The notes under the pieces are model-generated. The model saw nothing but the letters and a program-made list of their open reading frames with translations. It was not told where the DNA came from and made no database searches. Of a stretch of DNA of 43,041 nt, positions 32,412 to 41,500 are shown one piece after another. Both the position numbers and the translations under genes were made by a program. How positions within the stretch are numbered: position 1 is the stretch's first letter; each line of letters begins with the position of its first letter. The DNA is from an uncultured Clostridium sp. (GTDB lineage: Bacteria > Bacillota_I > Bacilli_A > RF39 > UBA660): the NCBI GenBank assembly GCA_902493795.1, contig CABUQZ010000016.1, forward strand, positions 1 to 43,041, in the 5' to 3' direction.

Positions 32412-32503
32412 ATTATCGATTTGTAATTACCAGGTTTACTATGATGACCATTTTTTAATATCATTTCTAATTAAGTGTTCAACGACATAATTATTTTTTA
32501 TAA

Positions 32504-33760
32504 CTACTTACCAATCAATTTCTTCATTTTTTTCAAAAACTTATAAACATTGTAAAAGGCAGTTATTTTTAAATCAAATTCACCGATGTATTCGATTACA
32601 TTTCCGTTAAATCCCTTTTTAAATTCATAAATACCATAATATTTACCCTTTGGATCAAAATCCCCAGTGATACCATAGAAATTACAGTATTTAAATCCTT
32701 CTTTATATGCATCTTTAATATGATGCTCATACATTAAATATTTTGGAGTAAATTCACGATATTCTGCCAAAACGCCACTAGATAAAGTTAAATATTCATT
32801 TCCGCTTCGTAATGATAATAAGCATCCAATATCTTTTCCATTCGGATTTTCTTTCTTAAATTTTTCAGCCTTTTTTAACTCATTTTCATATTTTTCAATT
32901 TGTTTTAATGCATTTTCTTTTTGTGATAAAAGTCGATTACCAACCATATCTTTTTCCATTTTTGCTAAAACGACATCGTAATTTTTCTTGGCTTCTTCTA
33001 ATAAACCCAAAGTGTGTTCATAATAAATATTAGGGTCCAAATAAGCAATATAAATAGTCATTAGTTTTTTCATATGCTTATACATCTTTTTATAATATTC
33101 TAGACTTCTAGAAAAGAAATCTTTACGTTTAGAAGTAAGTTCAAATATTTCAGTCATTACCTCTAAATCATCGATTGTACCTTTTCTTACCATTAATCCT
33201 CTTTTTACACAAAGGTCAATATTCTTTCTAGTACTTTTTGAAAATTTTGCTTTTTTTGATTCGTAATCCTCATCTACAGTAAATAGATAACACCATCTAA
33301 CTTGTTTAGCATCCAAATAAAGATTAAATCCATAATGGTGATATCCTAAGGAAAGTAGGTTATTAACTGCTTCATCATTAGCTTTATTATTTGGATCAAT
33401 CTCACCATCTGAAGTTCTAACACGATATATGACATTAGGATCAATTGTTAAAATAAAGCCACCTTGCTTCTTTATGTATTTTTTTAACTCTTTAGTCATA
33501 AAAGTTAATAATTCTTTATTGTGATAATCAACAATTAAACCACGAGGTGCATAAAACATTTTTTTATTAAGTATTGTAGAATCCTCTAAAATCATCGAAC
33601 CTGCTATCACTTTATTATCTTTTTTTACTCCCACAAAATGAATCTTACTTCCTAACTCTTTCTTTAAATTAGAAAGTTCTACAGTTTGCATAAAAGAAGC
33701 ATCTTTATTTTTATCTATAAATTTTTTATATTCTTCAACTGTTAACGTACAAAATTTCAT
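32504..33760 (-). CDS. FemABX-type peptidoglycan-bridge aminoacyltransferase 3
   Basis: A 418-aa third paralogue on the opposite strand. Landmarks: SFMQTVELSNLKKELG, MFYAPRGLIVDYHNKELL, KSTRKNIDLCVKRG, a long coiled-coil arm (about 240-300), and the C-terminal FYGITGDFDPKGKYYGIYEFKKGFNGNVIEYIGEFDLK. The ATG at 33760 is used because AAAGGTGAATTTC precedes it; a GTG 9 nt further up lacks spacing. It starts 5 nt after the flippase stop, so the flippase and this transferase share an operon. Lipid II precursor modification and flipping are thus encoded together. Confidence 0.9.
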   Translation of the reverse strand: MKFCTLTVEEYKKFIDKNKDASFMQTVELSNLKKELGSKIHFVGVKKDNKVIAGSMILEDSTILNKKMFYAPRGLIVDYHNKELLTFMTKELKKYIKKQGGFILTIDPNVIYRVRTSDGEIDPNNKANDEAVNNLLSLGYHHYGFNLYLDAKQVRWCYLFTVDEDYESKKAKFSKSTRKNIDLCVKRGLMVRKGTIDDLEVMTEIFELTSKRKDFFSRSLEYYKKMYKHMKKLMTIYIAYLDPNIYYEHTLGLLEEAKKNYDVVLAKMEKDMVGNRLLSQKENALKQIEKYENELKKAEKFKKENPNGKDIGCLLSLRSGNEYLTLSSGVLAEYREFTPKYLMYEHHIKDAYKEGFKYCNFYGITGDFDPKGKYYGIYEFKKGFNGNVIEYIGEFDLKITAFYNVYKFLKKMKKLIGK

Positions 33761-33765
33761 GAAAT

Positions 33766-35400
33766 TCACCTTTTTCTTAGCCTTTTTAATATTTTTTCTA
33801 TATTTGCTTTTCCAAATATATCATAAATAAGTTTACTTTTAAACATAGTCCAAAAATAAACAAATATTCCCACTATGCTAAATAAAATAACGTATAAAAC
33901 ATTAATTATTCTACTAGTAGAAGTAATTGGAATTATGTATTTTAATACTAATAAAATAATTACCATTATCATCGTATCAAGAATGATATTGAGAACTCTT
34001 TTAATCGTTTCGTTATAATTAACTTTATATTTTTTACCAATATAGTGAAATGCTAAATAACTACAAGCACCATATCCTAAAATAGTAGATGTTGTCGAAC
34101 CATAATAAGCTGGAAGTCCCATTTTATCAAATGCATATAATAATGGAATATTTAAAATTGCATTTGTTAATAATCCTGTTACTAAACAAATAAACACTTG
34201 CTTATATTCTTTTAATAATTGTAAGATTGTAACACTTGCTGTAAATAAAGTAGTAACAAGAGCTACAAATACATAATACTGATAAACACTAGGACCAAAT
34301 TCACTAACACCATAAAAGATAGTCCAAACAGGTTTTGCCAACACAGATAAACCAAAGGTCATAGGAATTGTAAAAAATAATAACCATTGAAGTGTTTGAT
34401 TAATCTTTTTCTTAACATCATCCATATCATTCTTAACAAAACTAGCAGTCAAGTGAGGAATCAAACTAACCATAAGTCCTGTTGAGACTGATGCAATAAT
34501 CATATTTATTTTTTGTCCCCATGTAGATATAACACTCATAACTGCTTCTGCTTGACTTGCTGTATAACCAATACCATTTACTAGTACTTTGACTAACATA
34601 AATACATCTACAGAGTTAATAAGAGATTTAAATACATCAATCATAATAAATGGAAAAGAATAAGTTAATATTTTACAAATAATTTCTTTGTCAGTAATCT
34701 TAGGTTCATCCACCTTAATAGTTTCTTTTTCTAAAATCTTTTTATTTTTTTTAGTTTTATATAAAAGATAAAAATAAGAAAATAAAGCTCCAACTGTAGC
34801 AGAAAAAACTGCTACTCCTACTGTTGTTGTTAAAGATAGATTAAAAACTTTAAGAGTTAGAAAACTACCAAATATAATTACACATACTCTAATAATTTGC
34901 TCTAAGACCTGACTAACTGATGTAGGAGAAATAAATTTATGTCCTTGCAGATAACCTCTATAAATACTAAGAAGTGGTACAACTAATACAGCAGAGGCAA
35001 TTACTCTTACTACAAAAGTAACATCATCTATCGTATTTCCACCAGATACATTACCAATAATAATGGTAGCAATTCCTCTAGCAAAAACAAACATAATAAG
35101 AAAGCAAATAATACCAAGTAAGGAAAGTACTTTCTTTCCCAATTTAAACGTTCTTCTCTTAGCGTTATAATAACCTAAAACATTATATTCACTAACTATC
35201 TTACTAATAGCAAGTGGAATTCCTGCTTGTGAAATACCTAGAAATATAGAATAAATAGAGTATGCATATCCATACAATGCTCCACCTTGTTCTCCAATAA
35301 TAGCATAGAAAGGGATTACATAAACAATTCCTAATATTTTACTAAGCACAATTCCTAAGGTAGCTATAAAAGCACCTTGCATAAAGGAATTCTTCTTCAT
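33766..35400 (-). CDS. MOP-superfamily flippase (SpoVB/MurJ-like)
   Basis: A 544-aa membrane protein with about 14 predicted TM helices. It belongs to the polysaccharide/lipid II flippase branch of the MOP superfamily, which moves lipid-linked cell-wall precursors across the membrane. The N-terminal SFMQGAFIATLGIVLSKILGIVYVIPFYAIIG and QAGIPLAISKIVSEYN patterns are typical of SpoVB/YtgP-like proteins. The frame is open to 35460, but the ATG at 35400 follows GGAGGATAAATTGT and begins at the right place. It lies in an operon with FemABX protein 3, which points to lipid II as a substrate. The exact substrate is inferred. Confidence 0.88.
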   Translation of the reverse strand: MKKNSFMQGAFIATLGIVLSKILGIVYVIPFYAIIGEQGGALYGYAYSIYSIFLGISQAGIPLAISKIVSEYNVLGYYNAKRRTFKLGKKVLSLLGIICFLIMFVFARGIATIIIGNVSGGNTIDDVTFVVRVIASAVLVVPLLSIYRGYLQGHKFISPTSVSQVLEQIIRVCVIIFGSFLTLKVFNLSLTTTVGVAVFSATVGALFSYFYLLYKTKKNKKILEKETIKVDEPKITDKEIICKILTYSFPFIMIDVFKSLINSVDVFMLVKVLVNGIGYTASQAEAVMSVISTWGQKINMIIASVSTGLMVSLIPHLTASFVKNDMDDVKKKINQTLQWLLFFTIPMTFGLSVLAKPVWTIFYGVSEFGPSVYQYYVFVALVTTLFTASVTILQLLKEYKQVFICLVTGLLTNAILNIPLLYAFDKMGLPAYYGSTTSTILGYGACSYLAFHYIGKKYKVNYNETIKRVLNIILDTMIMVIILLVLKYIIPITSTSRIINVLYVILFSIVGIFVYFWTMFKSKLIYDIFGKANIEKILKRLRKR

Positions 35401-35934
35401 ACAATTTATCCTCCATCCCATTCCATAACTACTATACCACAAAAATATCATTTTCAACATAAAAGAATGGGAATTCTAAATCAACCGCAAAAAAAATTTA
35501 CGTAAAATTTTAGATGAAGAAAATAATAAAGAAAATGAAACTTATAAATTGTTAAAAAAGAGAAATATTAAGTGAATTTTTTTTAATGATTTGGTTTCTC
35601 ATTTAATGATATACTCTAGCTAATTTAAAAATGAATATTCTGATAATTACTAAATTATTATTAAATTTTTTATTATAAAAGATGCTCAACATTACAATAT
35701 AATCATATGGTATCTATAAGCCTTTCATTTGAAAAATGTTAACTATATACTAGTTTTAATAATAATAGTGTCTACGTTCTCATCTTTATAAACATCTGTT
35801 TTAATAACTACTTTAACAGATTTGTATATATTTAACTATATGATGTGTTCTTTTTTTACTCTTATGCGTTATTTTTCATAAACTGTTTCAAAAATATCAA
35901 ATATTTAATGAATCTCTTTTTATTTTAAATGTAT

Positions 35935-35986
35935 ATATCAGTTGATAAAAGTCTTGCGCCATCCACCATATCTCATTAACTGATAT
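35935..35986. repeat. Inverted repeat around a GC-richer loop
   Basis: ATATCAGTT (35935-35943) is the exact inverted complement of AACTGATAT (35978-35986). The 34-nt interval holds CTTGCGCCATCCACCAT, the most GC-rich stretch of this intergenic region. A structured RNA or a decayed gene are both possible. Confidence 0.4.
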
Positions 35987-36004
35987 CCTTTTAAAAGATA
36001 CATC

Positions 36005-36032
36005 TTGAATTTACTTTTTAATATGCTATAAT
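36005..36032 (+). promoter_or_regulatory. Promoter of the DUF4358-MBOAT-DHHW cluster
   Basis: TTGAAT (36005-36010), 16-nt spacer, TATAAT (36027-36032), 22 nt before the start codon. Confidence 0.65.
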
Positions 36033-36054
36033 ATTATCGTAAAGGAGAATTTGA

Positions 36055-36531
36055 ATGAAGAAATTTAAAAAGTTTTTAATGCTAACAGTACTATTTTCAG
36101 TAACTTTATTATTTGCTGGATGTGGTGGTAATGAAAACATTGAAGGTGATTTAAAAGATTTGATGGCAAAGGTTTATAAAGACTTACCAGAAGAAAGTAG
36201 GCCAATGTATCTAGAAAATCATGAAGTTAATGAAGAAAACATTGAATACTATTTAGGTACTAAAGATATTGAATATAAAGAAGCTCTTGCATCAGAATCT
36301 GGTATTGGATCAATTGCTCATTCTGTAGTACTAGTTAGAGTAAAAGATGATGCTGATATTGAAAAGACAAAAGAAACTATTAGAGAAAAAATCGATCCAA
36401 GAAAATGGATTTGTGTTGGTATCGAACGTAGTGAAGTTGTAATTAAAAATAGAGGCGATCTAATCATCGTAATCATCGAAGAAGATGAAGAAGAACGTAA
36501 CATTTTAGAAAAAGGATTCGATAATCTATAG
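36055..36531 (+). CDS. DUF4358-type lipoprotein
   Basis: A 158-aa lipoprotein. The signal peptide is MKKFKKFLMLTVLFSVTLLFAGC, with the lipid-bearing Cys at residue 23 (LFAGC lipobox). The mature domain fits DUF4358: MAKVYKDLPEE near the start, a long conserved ALASESGIGSIAHSVVLVRVKD segment and a final beta strand (GDLIIVIIEED). This family is regularly found beside MBOAT and DHHW acylation genes, as here. Role unknown; probably helps envelope polysaccharide modification outside the cell. AAAGGAG precedes the ATG. A small terminator follows, so the next genes may be attenuated. Confidence 0.85.
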   Translation: MKKFKKFLMLTVLFSVTLLFAGCGGNENIEGDLKDLMAKVYKDLPEESRPMYLENHEVNEENIEYYLGTKDIEYKEALASESGIGSIAHSVVLVRVKDDADIEKTKETIREKIDPRKWICVGIERSEVVIKNRGDLIIVIIEEDEEERNILEKGFDNL

Positions 36532-36550
36532 GCCTATAATAAGGCCTTTT
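36530..36550 (+). terminator. Short terminator/attenuator within the cluster
   Basis: AGGCCT (36530-36535) pairs with AGGCCT (36542-36547) around ATAATA and is followed by TTTT. It lies between the lipoprotein and MBOAT genes and overlaps the first stop codon, so read-through is likely partial. Confidence 0.7.
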
Positions 36551-36571
36551 CTTATTACTTGAGGAGGAACT

Positions 36572-37948
36572 ATGCTATTTTCTAGTATCACATTTTTATA
36601 TTATTTTTTAGTTATATTATTACTTATTTATTTTATAGTACCTGCAAAATGTAAGAATGTAGTTTTATTGTTTTTTAGCCTATTATTCTACTTTTTAGGA
36701 GAACCCAAATACATTATTGTTTTAATTCTATCAGGAGTATTAAATTATATATTTGGTAAACTAGTAAGTGGAAAACATAAAAAATTATTTCTAACAATTG
36801 CAGTATTATATAATGTTATACAATTACTTGTTTTCAAGTATACAGATTTCTTTATAGATAATATTAATAATATTTTTGGCTCAAATATCGCTTTTTTACA
36901 TATCGTAATGCCAATTGGAATTAGTTTCTTTACATTCCAAGCTTTAGGATATGTTATAGATATATTCCAAGGAAAACATAAAAGTGCCCCAAATATAATT
37001 AACTTTATGACTTATTTATGTTTATTCCCTCAGTTAGTAGCTGGACCTATTGTAAGGTATAGTGATGTTGATAAAGAGTTAAAATCTAGAACTCACAGCT
37101 TTTCTATGTTTAGCGAAGGAGTAAAAAGATTTGTTATTGGACTTTCTAAAAAAGTATTACTTGCAAACGTCTTAGGAGAATTTGCTCAAGATTTAATAGA
37201 AGTTAACCTTGCATCAGCATGGCTAAAGCCAGTTCTTTTCACTTTACAAATATATTTTGACTTTAGTGGGTATAGTGATATGGCAATTGGATTAGGTAAG
37301 ATGTTTGGTTTTACTTTCCTAGAAAACTTCAATTATCCTTTAATTGCATCTTCTATAACAGACTTCTGGAGAAGATGGCATATTTCTCTATCTAGTTGGT
37401 TTAGAGATTATATTTATATACCATTAGGTGGAAATAGGGTAAGTAAAATAAAATGGATTAGAAACATTTTTGTTGTCTGGTTTTTAACAGGATTTTGGCA
37501 TGGAGCTAGTTGGAACTTTATAATATGGGGATTATATTTTGGAGTATTATTAGTTATCGAGAAATTGTTCATAGGAAAATACATAGCAAAGACTAAAGTA
37601 TTAAAATACATTTACAGTTTAGTTATCATAATAATAAGTTTCTTAATATTCAATAGTAACACTACAACTGATATTTTAACTGGTATTAAAAATATGTTTT
37701 TATTAAATAATATTCCACTTATTACAGATCAAACTTCATATTATTTAAAAAGTAATTTAGTTTTACTAATTGTTGCGATAATTGCAGCAACACCACTTTT
37801 AAAAAATTTAGTAAGTAAAATAAAAAATACTAAATTTAAAGTTATAATTGATGTTTTAGAACCAATTACCTATATTGTTTTATTAACACTTTCAACAGCA
37901 TTTTTAATTGATTCATCATTTAATCCATTCTTATACTTTAGGTTCTAG
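36572..37948 (+). CDS. MBOAT-family O-acyltransferase
   Basis: A 458-aa membrane protein with about 11 TM segments, of the AlgI/DltB branch of the MBOAT family. It transfers an acyl group (often acetyl) from a cytoplasmic donor across the membrane to an extracellular polysaccharide. Conserved features are PIGISFFTFQALGYVIDIFQG, PQLVAGPIVRY, FDFSGYSDMAIGLGKMFGF, DFWRRWHISLSSWFRDYIYIPLGGNR, and the catalytic-type His in TGFWHGASWNF. GAGGAGG precedes the ATG. The DHHW gene begins 10 nt downstream. This is the transmembrane partner of the DHHW protein. Confidence 0.92.
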   Translation: MLFSSITFLYYFLVILLLIYFIVPAKCKNVVLLFFSLLFYFLGEPKYIIVLILSGVLNYIFGKLVSGKHKKLFLTIAVLYNVIQLLVFKYTDFFIDNINNIFGSNIAFLHIVMPIGISFFTFQALGYVIDIFQGKHKSAPNIINFMTYLCLFPQLVAGPIVRYSDVDKELKSRTHSFSMFSEGVKRFVIGLSKKVLLANVLGEFAQDLIEVNLASAWLKPVLFTLQIYFDFSGYSDMAIGLGKMFGFTFLENFNYPLIASSITDFWRRWHISLSSWFRDYIYIPLGGNRVSKIKWIRNIFVVWFLTGFWHGASWNFIIWGLYFGVLLVIEKLFIGKYIAKTKVLKYIYSLVIIIISFLIFNSNTTTDILTGIKNMFLLNNIPLITDQTSYYLKSNLVLLIVAIIAATPLLKNLVSKIKNTKFKVIIDVLEPITYIVLLTLSTAFLIDSSFNPFLYFRF

Positions 37949-37958
37949 GAGGAAAATT

Positions 37959-39011
37959 ATGAAAGATAAAATAATAACATTTTTATTTGTAGGATATTTA
38001 TCATTTTTCTCAGTACTAGGTCTTGTTCTTGAAGATAAAGAAATTAGTAGTACCGAAAGAAGAAAATTAACTAAATTTCCTGAAATTGAATTAAATAGTG
38101 AATATATTAGTAAAGTTGATAAATATCTTTTAGATCATTTCCCTTTTAGAGATGAATTTAGAAGTATAAAGGCAAATTACAATTACAATGTACTTAACAT
38201 GCTAGATAATAATGGAATATACTTTAAAGACAATTACATATTTAAAAGTCTATATCCAACAAACACTAAATCTATTGAAAACTTTGTAAATCACATAAAA
38301 AAGACGAGTGAATTATTTCCAAAAAGTAATATTTATACGATGATTGTACCAGATAAGAATTATTACCTAGATGGAGATATTTTAAATATTGATTATGATT
38401 ACATTTATGATGAAGTTAAAAAAGTAGGTAATTTCATTGATGTTCGTGATACTTTAGAGCTTAATGACTACTACATGACAGATACTCATTGGAAACAAGA
38501 AAGATTATCAAAAGTAGTTAAAAAAATGGATAAAGTAATGAACTTTAATTATCATGACGTGTCATATGAAGAAAATGTTTTCGATGATTTCTACGGAGTA
38601 TATTATGGTGAATCAGCAATAGATAGAGATCCAGAAAAACTTACTTACCTAACTACTAGTGAATTTGATAATGTATACGTTAAGTACATGGAAAACAATG
38701 ACCTAAATACAATATATAATGAAGAAAATCTAAAGGGAATGGATGCCTATAATGTCTATCTAGATGGAGCAAGTAGTTTTATAGAAATATTTAATGATTC
38801 AGTTGAAGAAAGAAACTTAGTTGTATTTAGAGATTCTTTTGGTAGCAGTTTAGTTCCATTACTTGTACCATATTATTCTAAAATAGTAGTAGTTGATAAT
38901 AGATACATTGGAAGTTCATATTTTAAAGATTTAATAGATAAAGAAAATACAGATGTGTTATTTCTTTATAGCACATTACTTGTTAATGAAAGTGGAAGTT
39001 TAAAAAATTAA
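37959..39011 (+). CDS. DHHW-family protein (AlgJ/AlgX-like acetylation partner)
   Basis: A 350-aa protein with an N-terminal membrane anchor (MKDKIITFLFVGYLSFFSVLG) and an extracellular SGNH-like domain. Motifs: DTHW near residue 174, the family's namesake site, and a DGASSFIEI and FRDSFGSSLVPLL segment where the catalytic Ser would sit. It probably transfers the acyl group supplied by MBOAT to a polysaccharide outside the cell. The frame opens at 37908, but AGGAGG at 37947-37952 fixes ATG 37959. The start follows the MBOAT stop by 10 nt. Confidence 0.87.
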   Translation: MKDKIITFLFVGYLSFFSVLGLVLEDKEISSTERRKLTKFPEIELNSEYISKVDKYLLDHFPFRDEFRSIKANYNYNVLNMLDNNGIYFKDNYIFKSLYPTNTKSIENFVNHIKKTSELFPKSNIYTMIVPDKNYYLDGDILNIDYDYIYDEVKKVGNFIDVRDTLELNDYYMTDTHWKQERLSKVVKKMDKVMNFNYHDVSYEENVFDDFYGVYYGESAIDRDPEKLTYLTTSEFDNVYVKYMENNDLNTIYNEENLKGMDAYNVYLDGASSFIEIFNDSVEERNLVVFRDSFGSSLVPLLVPYYSKIVVVDNRYIGSSYFKDLIDKENTDVLFLYSTLLVNESGSLKN

Positions 39012-39046
39012 AACTCGAGTGTTAAGAAAAAAATAAAATGATTAAT

Positions 39047-39112
39047 GCTATATCTGAAAAAAATCAGTAACAATAAAATTACTGGACTTATTTTTTCTAG
39101 ATATAGCCTTTT
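39047..39112. terminator. Very long hairpin terminator after DHHW
   Basis: GCTATATCT (39047-39055) pairs with AGATATAGC (39099-39107). Inside it GAAAAAA/TTTTTTC and CAGTAA/TTACTG continue the stem to an 8-nt loop. CTTTTT follows. About 25 bp in total; it may act on both strands. Confidence 0.85.
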
Positions 39113-39197
39113 TAAATTTCTAATAGTATAATATTAAAGTATTATAAGAAAAAGAGATAAGTAATTATTAATACTCTCTACAAAGGAAGTGATTTTT

Positions 39198-40919
39198 GTG
39201 AGAACTTGTTATGTCGAAGGAATAAATGGTTCTATTGAAGTAACTGAAAAGTATGTATTTATAAACATTTATGAGGATAAAGAAAAACTAAAAAGATATA
39301 TAGTATATTTTAATGAAATAGAAAGTGTAACATATAAAAAGCCAACAAGAGATACCTATGGTTACATAATAATTAACCTATATACAAAAAGTCAAATTAC
39401 TAACACAAATAAATCCTTCAAAATCATTTTAGAAAGTATTAAAGAAAAAGACTTAGATTCGAATATTAAATTAGTTAATTATTTAAGAGAAATAGCAAAA
39501 GAAAATAAAAAAGAACAAAAAATAGAAGAACTAGATGATATTAGAGATAATGACGAAGAAGAAAAAACACAAGAAAAAGTAAAACAAGAACCAAAGAAAG
39601 ATAAAGAAGAAGTAATAGAAATAAAAGTTGTAGGTAAAGATACTTCTCAAGATGAAAAAAAACAAGAAGATGAAAAAAAGATATCAGTAACAAAAAATGA
39701 AGAAAAACATCAACAAGAAAATCAAAATAAAATATCAAGCCAAGATAAATTAACTAGAGAACCAATAAACAAAAGTAATATAAAAGATGAAAAAGAAATA
39801 GATAAACCACAAGCATCTTATACTGAAGAAGAAACAATTCCTTTAAAAATGGGTGCATTTAGAAGTATTGAAACTAATAAAGAAAATAAACAAAAATTTA
39901 ATGAAGAAACATTAACTAGTCTTTATAAACGCTTAAATGAATTAAAAAAGGAACTAAACACTTTAGAATTCAAATTCTTTATTATCAGTAAATATAAAAA
40001 TGATACCAAGGATAAAGATGAAGTAGAAAGATTAATAGAAGAAATAAATTACATAGTTAAGCAACTTGAAAAAATAGAAAAAGAATTAAATAATCAAAAG
40101 AACATAATAAAAAACTATAAAAATATTAATTTAGAAAATGGTAAAGTTATCATTACAAACATTAGTAATAGGCTAAATTTCCTTAGTAAAGATAAAATTG
40201 AAGAATATATAAGACTTTACAACACCACAAAAGACAAATTGAATAGTCTTGAAGAAAAAACAGGAAAGCTAAATGAAAAAGCTTTAGAAGAAAAAAATGA
40301 AATTGGTTTATCTCAAGAAGAATATGAAAAAGAAATAAATAAACTTTATGGAGTTAAATCAAATAGAGATTTTATAGAAAAATATAAATATGAAATAGAA
40401 AGTAAAGTTAAAGCTATTCACAAAGAAATAGAAACAACAATAGATCCTGAAACTCGTTATAGAATAGTACATAAGGGATTATCTGAAAGGACAAAAAATC
40501 TTTCATTAATTGCATCTTTAAATTCACTAAGACCTACAAGAAATAGGTTAGTATCAGCAGGGTTAATTTTTACAGCAGGAATAAATGCCATTAGAGATAT
40601 ATTTGGATACGAAGTAAAAGAAGAGCATTACGATAACATAATTACAAGAGAGAAATATGTTGGCTTTGAAGATATAGATACAACTCAAGCTTTTAATCTA
40701 ATTAATAAATCAAAAGAAGACTTAGAAAGTATTATAGAAAAATGTGAAAATAAATATAAGGATTATCCAGATTTTATAAAATTAAAAAGTGAGCTATTAA
40801 GTGTTAAAGATGATATTGAAAAAGAAGAAAATAAATTAAAAGAACTAAATAATAAAGTAAATGAATATAAAAATCAAAATGAAACAGTTAAAGTCTTAAA
40901 GCTTTACAAAGAAGATTAA
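39198..40919 (+). CDS. Large coiled-coil protein, unknown
   Basis: A 573-aa protein with no named family. Residues 1-100 are strand-rich (CYVEGINGSIEVTEKYVFINIY... IIINLYTKSQI...) and resemble a pleckstrin-homology-like domain of bacterial type. Residues 110-210 are a highly charged, low-complexity linker (Glu/Lys/Gln). Residues 225-400 and 500-573 are long coiled coils. Between them lies a conserved-looking segment (RNRLVSAGLIFTAGINAIRDIFGYEVKEEHYDNIITREKYVGFEDIDTTQAF) that could be a membrane-touching helix. GTG 39198 is preferred over GTG 39189 because AAAGGAAG is spaced correctly. A structural or division-linked role is a guess. Confidence 0.65.
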   Translation: MRTCYVEGINGSIEVTEKYVFINIYEDKEKLKRYIVYFNEIESVTYKKPTRDTYGYIIINLYTKSQITNTNKSFKIILESIKEKDLDSNIKLVNYLREIAKENKKEQKIEELDDIRDNDEEEKTQEKVKQEPKKDKEEVIEIKVVGKDTSQDEKKQEDEKKISVTKNEEKHQQENQNKISSQDKLTREPINKSNIKDEKEIDKPQASYTEEETIPLKMGAFRSIETNKENKQKFNEETLTSLYKRLNELKKELNTLEFKFFIISKYKNDTKDKDEVERLIEEINYIVKQLEKIEKELNNQKNIIKNYKNINLENGKVIITNISNRLNFLSKDKIEEYIRLYNTTKDKLNSLEEKTGKLNEKALEEKNEIGLSQEEYEKEINKLYGVKSNRDFIEKYKYEIESKVKAIHKEIETTIDPETRYRIVHKGLSERTKNLSLIASLNSLRPTRNRLVSAGLIFTAGINAIRDIFGYEVKEEHYDNIITREKYVGFEDIDTTQAFNLINKSKEDLESIIEKCENKYKDYPDFIKLKSELLSVKDDIEKEENKLKELNNKVNEYKNQNETVKVLKLYKED

Positions 40920-40928
40920 AATTAGCGC

Positions 40929-40956
40929 AAAAAAAAAGTATTTCTACTTTTTTTTC
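40929..40956. terminator. Bidirectional terminator
   Basis: AAAAAAAGTA and TACTTTTTTT pair around TTTC, between the convergent coiled-coil gene and the small membrane gene. Confidence 0.7.
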
Positions 40957-41324
40957 TTTTTATTTAATAAAACGATAAAGAACAATATAACATAAACAAG
41001 AATTGCTGCAACATTAATTACAATTAAAGTTCTCATTGGTGTGATTTTTATTATAAAATTTATTAATAATGAAGTAATTGCATATAATCCTCCAAGAGAT
41101 ATAACATCGGCATCACTAAGATTTGTTGTTCCAATTAATCCAGGAAGTAATGCTGAAACATAAACAACAACTTCGGCAAACATTAAAAATCCAAATGAAA
41201 CTAGTTCTAAATCTTCTTTGTTTTCACTCCCTAAACCGAAGAATAATAAACAAGTTAAGGATGCAATTACAACAAATATGATTGTTTTAATCAAATAATT
41301 TGATCCTCTTTTTTCTTTTTCCAT
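40944..41324 (-). CDS. Small multi-pass membrane protein
   Basis: A 126-aa protein with about four membrane helices and a basic Lys-rich C-terminus (NKKKKK). No named family is recognised. CTCCTCC (AGGAGG on the coding strand) lies 6-7 nt upstream of the start. It is convergent with the coiled-coil gene and divergent from glyS. Topology is clear, function not. Confidence 0.7.
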   Translation of the reverse strand: MEKEKRGSNYLIKTIIFVVIASLTCLLFFGLGSENKEDLELVSFGFLMFAEVVVYVSALLPGLIGTTNLSDADVISLGGLYAITSLLINFIIKITPMRTLIVINVAAILVYVILFFIVLLNKKKKK

Positions 41325-41500
41325 AAACTCCTCCTGATGTTATTTTAACACATTACAATATAAATTACTATAAAAGAGGTAAATACTTACGATTTACATA
41401 AACAAAATAGAAGAATAAATTACTTATAACATATAAATTTTATTGAAAAAAAACTCTAAAGCATATATGATATTATATAGAAACGGGATGGTGAATTAAT

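Larger units (their letters stand above)
35401..36054. other. Intergenic region between divergent genes
   Basis: 654 nt, very AT-rich, without a supported gene. It contains an inverted repeat at 35935-35986 and a promoter for the DUF4358 gene (TTGAAT 36005-36010, TATAAT 36027-36032). Confidence 0.6.
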
